This document shows positions 58,217 to 64,000 of a stretch of 64,000 bases of DNA, in pieces. A program made the translations under genes and the position numbers. Source of the stretch: Siphonodentalium dalli (taxonomy: Eukaryota > Mollusca > Scaphopoda > Gadilida > Siphonodentaliidae); assembly GCA_032622095.1 (NCBI GenBank), contig CP136062.1:224640578-224704577 (forward strand). The letters run 5' to 3'. How positions within the stretch are numbered: the stretch's first letter is position 1; each line of letters begins with the position of its first letter. Below the pieces are notes generated by a model, which saw only the letters and a list, made by a program, of their open reading frames with translations, was not told the origin of the DNA and did not search any database.

Positions 58217-58560
58217 CACTATAAATGTTTTTTATCCTAATGACCCCAAAATGACTAGTTCGCATCTATATGTCCATGTCAACAGCCGTGATTAATTTCA
58301 TAATTATCCGACTAAAGGTAGACTTTTAACCCGTGCCAATGGAATTAGTCATGCAAAGAGTAAAATCCAAGATGGCTGCCGGTGTCCATGTTTTATGGCC
58401 AAATAACTCGTTCCTATCTACATGTCAATGTTAACATCCATGACAAATTTCATGACGATCCGAGCAAAGGTACGACCTGTAGCCCATGACAAAGGATTTA
58501 GTCATGCAAAGGGTAAAATCCAAGATGGCCGATGGTGGCCATGATTTTTTGCTGAATTAC
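58217..58560. repeat. Dispersed repeat with AAAATCCAAGATGGC blocks
   Basis: Two related blocks with CTACATGTCAATGTTAACAT and GGTAAAATCCAAGATGGCC. It is an inverted relative of 2870-3240. Non-coding. Confidence 0.5.
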
Positions 58561-58770
58561 TACAGCTATACCTCGTGATTCATATAGGATAAATGTGAAC
58601 TTAGATCCGCAGTATGGCACAGCGGGCTAGCATTGTTACTATAGCTATACCTCGTGATTCATATAGGATAAATGTGAACTCAGATCCGCAGTATGGCACA
58701 GCGGGCTAGCATTGTTACTATAGCTATACCTCGTGATTCATATAGGATAAATGTGAACTCAGACCAGGGC
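58560..58770. repeat. 79-bp tandem repeat, about 2.7 copies
   Basis: ACTATAGCTATACCTCGTGA with TTCATATAGGATAAATGTGA and AGTATGGCACAGCGGGCTAG recurs in tandem. The GCGGGCTAGCAT part is also found in the two-hairpin MITE loop. A further fragment is at 60125-60165. Confidence 0.8.
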
Positions 58771-58977
58771 TAGTATAGTTCAGGAGACATGTGGTTAAAG
58801 TACATAGATTCATCAGACTGCCTAATTGTACTCAGGCACACTTGTAGCCCACATGAACAGACTGAGTGAATTACTGTATGAGTGAAACTGTGAATTATTG
58901 CTTATAGATCTGCAGTGTTATGATTAAATAAGTATTGAAGGGACATATAATTTGTTCTCAACTGCTATGGGAGACCT

Positions 58978-59175
58978 ACAGTAATGCCTAAATAATCGAC
59001 TCCTTAACCACAGCAGAATTATGGGTAACTTTTCAGGATTCAGCAAGAAATATGGCTTGTTGCCATTCATCGGAAAGCTCTCACTGGAAAGCTCTCACTG
59101 AGAGCTTTCCGATGAATGACAACAAGCCATATTTCAGACTAAATCCTGAAAAATTACCCATAATTCTGCTGTGGC
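58978..59175. mobile_element. Foldback MITE, second copy
   Basis: The same palindrome as 650-867, with a small duplication of GGAAAGCTCTCACT at the centre. The right arm stops at GCTGTGG and the ACTAGAGG element starts two bases later. A leftover ACAAGCCATATTACTGTA follows that element at 59786. Confidence 0.75.
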
Positions 59176-59176
59176 G

Positions 59177-59785
59177 ACTAGAGGTGTGACTGTCCCAATG
59201 GGACTACGGATACCCCCCTGTTTTTAAAATACTAAGATGTTTCACATGTCAGTAAACATTTAGTTAAAATAATAAAATAACAGTTCCCATTGCAGGTGTA
59301 CAACCATAACCCTAATCTTAAACCTATTGACCGAAAAATGTAGGAATAAAAGCTTGGACAAAATTATGTATGTTGCAAAAAAAGTTTCTAAGTCGAAAAA
59401 GGAAGATAACTCCACTAAAAAATGTCGGACAGACGTCATAATCGCAGGTGCACAAGTTCCCATGGTACTAAATATCTGTGCCACGTTATTTTTAAATTGA
59501 CCGAAAAATGTAGGAATAAAAGCTCGGACAAAAGTATACATGTTTCGAAAAATTTCTAAGTCGAAAAAGGGGGGATAACTCCACCAAAAAAAGTCCGACA
59601 GACGTCATAATCGCAGGTGCACGGGTTCCCATGGTGGTTGATGTCTGTGCCAAGTTTCACGGAAATTGATAAAAAAACGACTGACAAATACTCCGGACAA
59701 ATTTGTGTCCACGGACGGACGACGGACAACAGACAGACGAGCTGACTCCAGTATACCCCCCCCTAACTTCGTTGCGGGGGGTATA
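59177..59785. mobile_element. ACTAGAGGTG-type element inserted at the foldback end
   Basis: ACTAGAGGTGTGACTGTCCC at the left, and the TATACCCCCCCC...GGGGGGTATA hairpin at the right. Two internal blocks with TCGGACAGACGTCATAATCG, against three in the copy at 28987. Confidence 0.75.
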
Positions 59786-59814
59786 ACAAGCCATATTACT
59801 GTATGATCAGATTG

Positions 59815-60092
59815 CCGTTCCCCAGTTGAAGTTGATGATGTTCACCAATTAGTCACCTTGATTATGTAATTTATCTTCTCCAAACTAGGGGATATGGAAA
59901 CTCAACAGAAGGGACAAAGGAACTAAAAGCAATGTTAATTTGCGACTATAGATTCTTCTGAGATGAGGCCTGAGCAGAAAAGGTCCCCAGAGGGTTAATT
60001 TGGTGATGCTAGCCTTCTGTGTGGGATAGCATCACTATCTACACCCTCTGGGGACCTCATTCTGCAAATATCAGACACACTATATCCAGGCT
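59815..60092. mobile_element. Two-hairpin MITE, right half
   Basis: Spacer text (GATGTTCACCAATTAGTCAC) followed by one hairpin at 59978-60066 and the end TCAGACACACTATATCCAGG. Confidence 0.6.
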
Positions 60093-60462
60093 CAGTGCTA
60101 TAATTAGAATATGAACTATAGAGTACCTCGTGATTCACACAGGATAAATGGGAACTCCGATCCGCAGTATGTTTTTTCGAAATATGTAGATGACGAATAC
60201 ATTTTTCAAGGAGTTATAACAACCAATAAATATAATTTGCAAGTGAAGGAATAGACAGAACACACTTCTGAATCAAAAATCTTTTATTGTGCAGATGGCG
60301 CAATGATATATTTTATGAGAGACAAACACAACAACGTAGATAAAAGATTCTGATGCGAGTTCTGTTCAGTTCTGTATTTATTCAACACCCTTGTATCAAG
60401 AAATCCCAATCGTTGACTGACTTCCAGTGATGATATAACTACAACAATTGTAAGTTAACCCT
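60093..60462. other. Non-coding stretch, nothing recognised
   Basis: Apart from a fragment of the 79-bp repeat at 60125-60165, no feature was identified. Confidence 0.4.
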
Positions 60463-61755
60463 TTCTATACTAAATACTCATTGACAAGTAGTTACATTAT
60501 TAACCCTTTCTATACTAAATACTCATTGATTAGTAGTTACCTTATTAACCCTTTCTATACTAAACACTCATTGATGAGTAGTTACCTTATTAACCCTTTC
60601 TATACTAAATACTCATTGATGAGTAGTTACCTTATTAACCATTTCTATACTAGATACTCATTGATTAGTAGTTACCTTATTAACCCTTTCTATACTAAAT
60701 ACTCATTGATTAGTAGTTACCTCATTAACCCTTTCTATACTAAATACTCATTGATGAGTAGTTACCTTATTAACCATTTATATACTAAATACTCATTGAC
60801 GAATAGTTACATTATTAACCATTTCTATACTAAATACTCGTTGACGAGTAGTTACCTGATTAACTCTGTCTGTAGTAAATACTAATTGAGGAGTAGTTAC
60901 CTTATTAACCCTTTCTATACTAAATGCTCATTGATGAGTAGTTACCTTATTAACCATTTATATACTAAATACTCATTGATTAGTAGTTACATTATTAACC
61001 CTTTTTATACTAAATACTCATTGATGAGTAGTTACCTTATTAACCATTTCTATACTAAATACCCATTGATGAGTAATTACCTTATTAACAATTTATATAC
61101 TAAATACTCATTGATGAGTAGTTACCTTATTAACCATTTCTATACTAAATACTCATTGATGAGTAGTTACCTTATTAACCCTTTCTATACTAAATACTCA
61201 TTGATTAGTAATTACCTTATTAACCCTTTCTATACTAAATACTCATTGATGAGTAGTTACCTTATTAACCATTTCTATACTAAATACCCATTGATGAGTA
61301 GTTACCTTTATAACCATTTCTATACTAAATACTCATTGATTAGTAGTTACCTTATTAACCCTTTCTATACTAAATACTCATTGATGGGTAGTTACCTTAT
61401 TAACCCTTTCTATACTAGATACTCATTGATTAGTAGTTACCTCATTAACCCTTTCTATACTAAATACTCATTGACGAGAAGTTACCGTATTAACCATTTC
61501 TATACTAAATACTCATTGACGAGAAGTTACCTTATTAACCATTTATATACTAAATACTCATTGACGAGTAGTTACCTTATTAACCATTTCTATACTAAAT
61601 AATCATTGACGAGTAGTTACATTATTAACCTTTTCTATACTAAATACTCATTGATGAGTAGTTACCTTATTAACCCGTTCTAGACTATATACTCATTGAT
61701 GAGTAGTTACCTTATTAGCCCTTTCTAGACTATATACTCATTGACGAGTAGTTTT
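60463..61755 (+). repeat. 45-bp minisatellite, about 29 copies, with an open frame
   Basis: The unit is GTAGTTACCTTATTAACCCT plus TTCTATACTAAATACTCATT and GATGA. Because 45 is divisible by three and the unit has no stop in one frame, two long frames (134 and 238 codons) result, encoding a 15-residue repeat SSYLINPFYTKYSLM. There is no promoter, signal peptide or splice evidence, so I treat it as non-coding. Each unit holds a short inverted pair TACTCAT/ATGAGTA and a TTAACCCTTT motif. Confidence 0.93.
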
Positions 61756-61934
61756 ATCCCTTAGAAAATTTTCAGATAATAAGTTCTTAATATCTAAACA
61801 TTTCCCACCAATAAATATGAATCCTTCTGCACTTAATTGTATCATCTTTTCCTCAATCTGTTGTCTGCTTTTATTACCTGAGCATCCTTCCAGATGAATA
61901 ATAGACCATCCAATATATACACAGAACGACACAA

Positions 61935-62050
61935 GTGTGTGAACATGTTAACGTTATTGCACGAGTTTGTTGTGACGCGATGGTAAAACGAGAACCGGAG
62001 GTGGCACGACAAACACGTGCAATAACGTTAACATGTTCACAAAACTGTGT
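61935..62050. mobile_element. Hairpin MITE with GTTAACGTTATTGCACG arms
   Basis: GTGAACATGTTAACGTTATT then GCACG at 61939 is inverted at 62018-62042. The outer ends carry ACAGAACGACACA and GTTGTTCTATGTTTATTGCA. The similar outer text at 62325-62460 suggests a family. Confidence 0.65.
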
Positions 62051-62319
62051 TGTTCTATGTTTATTGCACACTCTGAAGATTGTAGCTTGTAATATATACT
62101 AAAATTTAAGTTGATATTGTTTATTTAATTGAACAAACGTGTGCTTAATGTAGGCTATACCTAATAATTTAGTGAAGTATTTGCCTGTTAAAGTTGACGT
62201 CGCCAATGACGTTTTTGACGTAATCGGTTTGTATTGTTCAAGAACAATACACAATTTTTTATTGAACATTTGGAAATCTTCTGTATTTTGCTGTATTTCG
62301 CAAAATAAGCCATTGTTTG

Positions 62320-62465
62320 TGCAATAAATACACAGAACGACACGATGTGTAAATGGGTTTGTCAATATGGCACGAGTGCTGTCGCGGAAGGATAGAATGA
62401 GAGGCGCTTGCGCCCGTATCGACATACCCATTTACACATCATGTCGTTTGTGTTTATTACACGCT
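62320..62465. mobile_element. Hairpin MITE, related ends
   Basis: Left GTGCAATAAATACACAGAAC then GACACGATGTGTAAATGGG. Right inverse CCCATTTACACATCATGTCG then TTTGTGTTTATTACACGC. The loop contains GGCGCTTGCGCC. Confidence 0.65.
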
Positions 62466-62869
62466 TCGCGTCCTAGAATACGTGCATCAAAAATACAGGC
62501 TTAGAATGTTTATTTAGGCAGATAGAGGGCGTGTTTTGTCATGTGTGATGATGCTTTTATTTTATAGTTCCGGTTTCAAGGTTGAGACGAACATCATGTA
62601 CGTCATTTTACGTCAATGAGATGCGTATGGAACGTACATTCCATACGTATTTGTAAATATATATGGAACAGCATTAACACTGTACTTCTGGGAACAAACA
62701 TGTAATAAACACTTTTATCACTGAATGGGACAATCCATTTAATATAGAAAGGTATATTTTAAAGTAATTTTTATTGAGATTAAAATACATACTCATTCAG
62801 ACTTGTCATACAAAATTGGAAATATTTTGCAAATTGTTTTTACAGAAATTAAAGAGATTTACAATTAAA

Positions 62870-64000
62870 TGGTCAGTTTCAAATATAATGTTTTGTGGAT
62901 TTGGGGTTCATTTAGACAACTGCATACCTGTCTTCCATTGGGACAAGAATCAGTCCTGCATGGTCATGTCTATTTTGTTATAAATGAGACTGGATGTGCA
63001 TGCTCCTGTAACACTTACCAACATTCGAGCAGTTTCTTTCTACACATTTCAATAAAAAAAATGAGAACTTCATATAAATTTGATTTAGTAAGGAAAGCAT
63101 CTGAGGTATAGAGTCACCACCTCGACTAACCCACCATAACAGTATGACTTGTTGTGAATAGAGAATTTAAAAGTGTCCAACTTTCAAAGAAAGTTTTTTC
63201 CTTTCTGGTAGAAAAGCGTTTCAATGGTAGCCCATCAATGTTTTTATAATGTTGTATTGTTTCTATTAAGACCTTCACTGTAGGTTCACAATTCATGAAT
63301 TTACAGGAATATATATACCTTTTATACAGTAAAATACAGAGATTCTATGATTATATTATCTCTCTTAGTCTCAACTATATTGCAACCTAATGTTACTCAT
63401 TCTGGTGAAATGTCAAACTATATGTTACATTTTTCTGCTATTTTTTCCCACAAAGATGATAATTCTGATTTAGAAACTGGGCATTCATAGAAAAAATGAA
63501 GCACTGTGTTTCCTTTTGTTCTTGACAGAAGCGGCCCAACTTAGTTTCCAATAATTTGCATTTATAAATTATCAAATTTGTGTATAAGATGTCCTGATTC
63601 ATTTTGAATTGGAAAGATAAAAGCCCAGTGTCATCAGATATTAGTATAGAGAGCGTGTAAACTATCAATTTGAAGGGAAAACAAATCATTATCCTTTATA
63701 ACCAATGTATGCTATAGTACTCTAACAACACCTGTTTACCCTGGCAATATGAGAGATATGTAAACAAAGTCATTTGAGAGTTTGACAGGAAATGTTTGCA
63801 AAAAATGCACTGCATTATCTAGCTTAGGAATCTGACTAGGGTCAAACACTCTGTCTCCTATCTGAAATAATAACTGTCAGCAAGAAAATAAATAAAACAT
63901 TTTCATTGCATATTTTATTTTGTCGATAGCAATTTGCATAACTTTTTTGGGGGAAAAATCACCATAAAACAAGATAATGTCTGAAAGATGAATAAGTATT
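62870..64000 (-). pseudogene. Decayed LINE, 3' part of the reverse transcriptase frame
   Basis: Pieces on the - strand resemble the region after the reverse transcriptase domain in LINEs. They include a zinc-binding-like part with LLSFQFKMNQDILYTN, then CKLLETKLGRFCQEQKET and a following YECPVSKSELSSLW in another frame. Further on is a C-terminal segment with IIESLYFTV and FFESWTLL. Stops and frame changes are frequent, so it is dead. The catalytic part would lie to the right of the window. The clade cannot be decided from this. Confidence 0.45.
63740..63861 (-). CDS. Possible small exon, low support
   Basis: A 122-nt stretch with a good acceptor (TTATTATTTCAG) and donor (CCAGG|GTAAAC). It is open for 40 codons: IGDRVFDPSQIPKLDNAVHF, then an L-rich end. 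It starts in phase 0 and ends in phase 2, so it cannot join directly to the lectin exon at 53535. It overlaps the decayed LINE region and may simply be part of it. Confidence 0.2.

Overview
This is an intron-rich, AT-rich animal genome window, most likely from a mollusc and probably a bivalve. The evidence is: spliced exons with GT-AG borders, extracellular modules (C-type lectin and calcium-binding EGF) on separate phase-1 exons, a HEATR3-type gene, and many dispersed repeats carrying the 'gagttatggccc' type text common in mollusc introns. The species is inferred, not shown. There is no bacterial-style gene, CRISPR array or operon. Most long open frames lie inside repeats and are not genes.

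Two host genes are supported. On the + strand, three consecutive exons (1437-1586, 2473-2646, 10934-11038), all in phase 0, form the 3' end of a HEAT-repeat gene resembling HEATR3/Syo1, the ribosomal-protein import adaptor. On the - strand, six exons spread over about 21 kb (53535 down to 32212) join in consistent phase. They encode a C-type lectin domain split over two exons, followed by four EGF modules. Both ends of this second gene are missing or unrecognised. The two genes are convergent.

The rest is mobile and tandem DNA. By region: 4.9-10.5 kb holds a 3.7-kb hAT element with an 8-bp target duplication and a BED-finger remnant. 11.1-12.0 kb is a second, short hAT element. 12.1-31 kb is dense with MITEs, including piggyBac-like TTAA elements, a two-hairpin MITE family, a TAGGCC-ended element, a tRNA-derived SINE and an element ending in arrays of a CGGACATTTCCCC motif. 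34.2-39.7 kb is a 5.4-kb array of a 26-bp unit inside an EGF-gene intron. 40.9-41.4 kb is a broken Ty3/gypsy-type gag. 44.6-49.4 kb holds more MITEs, with one family nested inside another. 49.8-51.0 kb is a complete young-looking 1.17-kb retroposon with poly(A), target duplication and an intact 235-aa frame. 51.5-53.0 kb is a foldback element full of CACACCTC repeats. 53.2-58.2 kb consists mainly of minisatellites built from the lectin exon borders. 60.5-61.75 kb is a 45-bp array with an open frame. The right edge contains a decayed LINE 3' end.

Two patterns seem most worth following. First, minisatellites repeatedly start at splice junctions: a HEATR3 acceptor, both borders of the first lectin exon and the donor of the second lectin exon all have their splice site amplified in tandem. 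Second, one AT-rich hairpin module of about 25-bp arms occurs inside at least four MITE families whose terminal repeats are unrelated.
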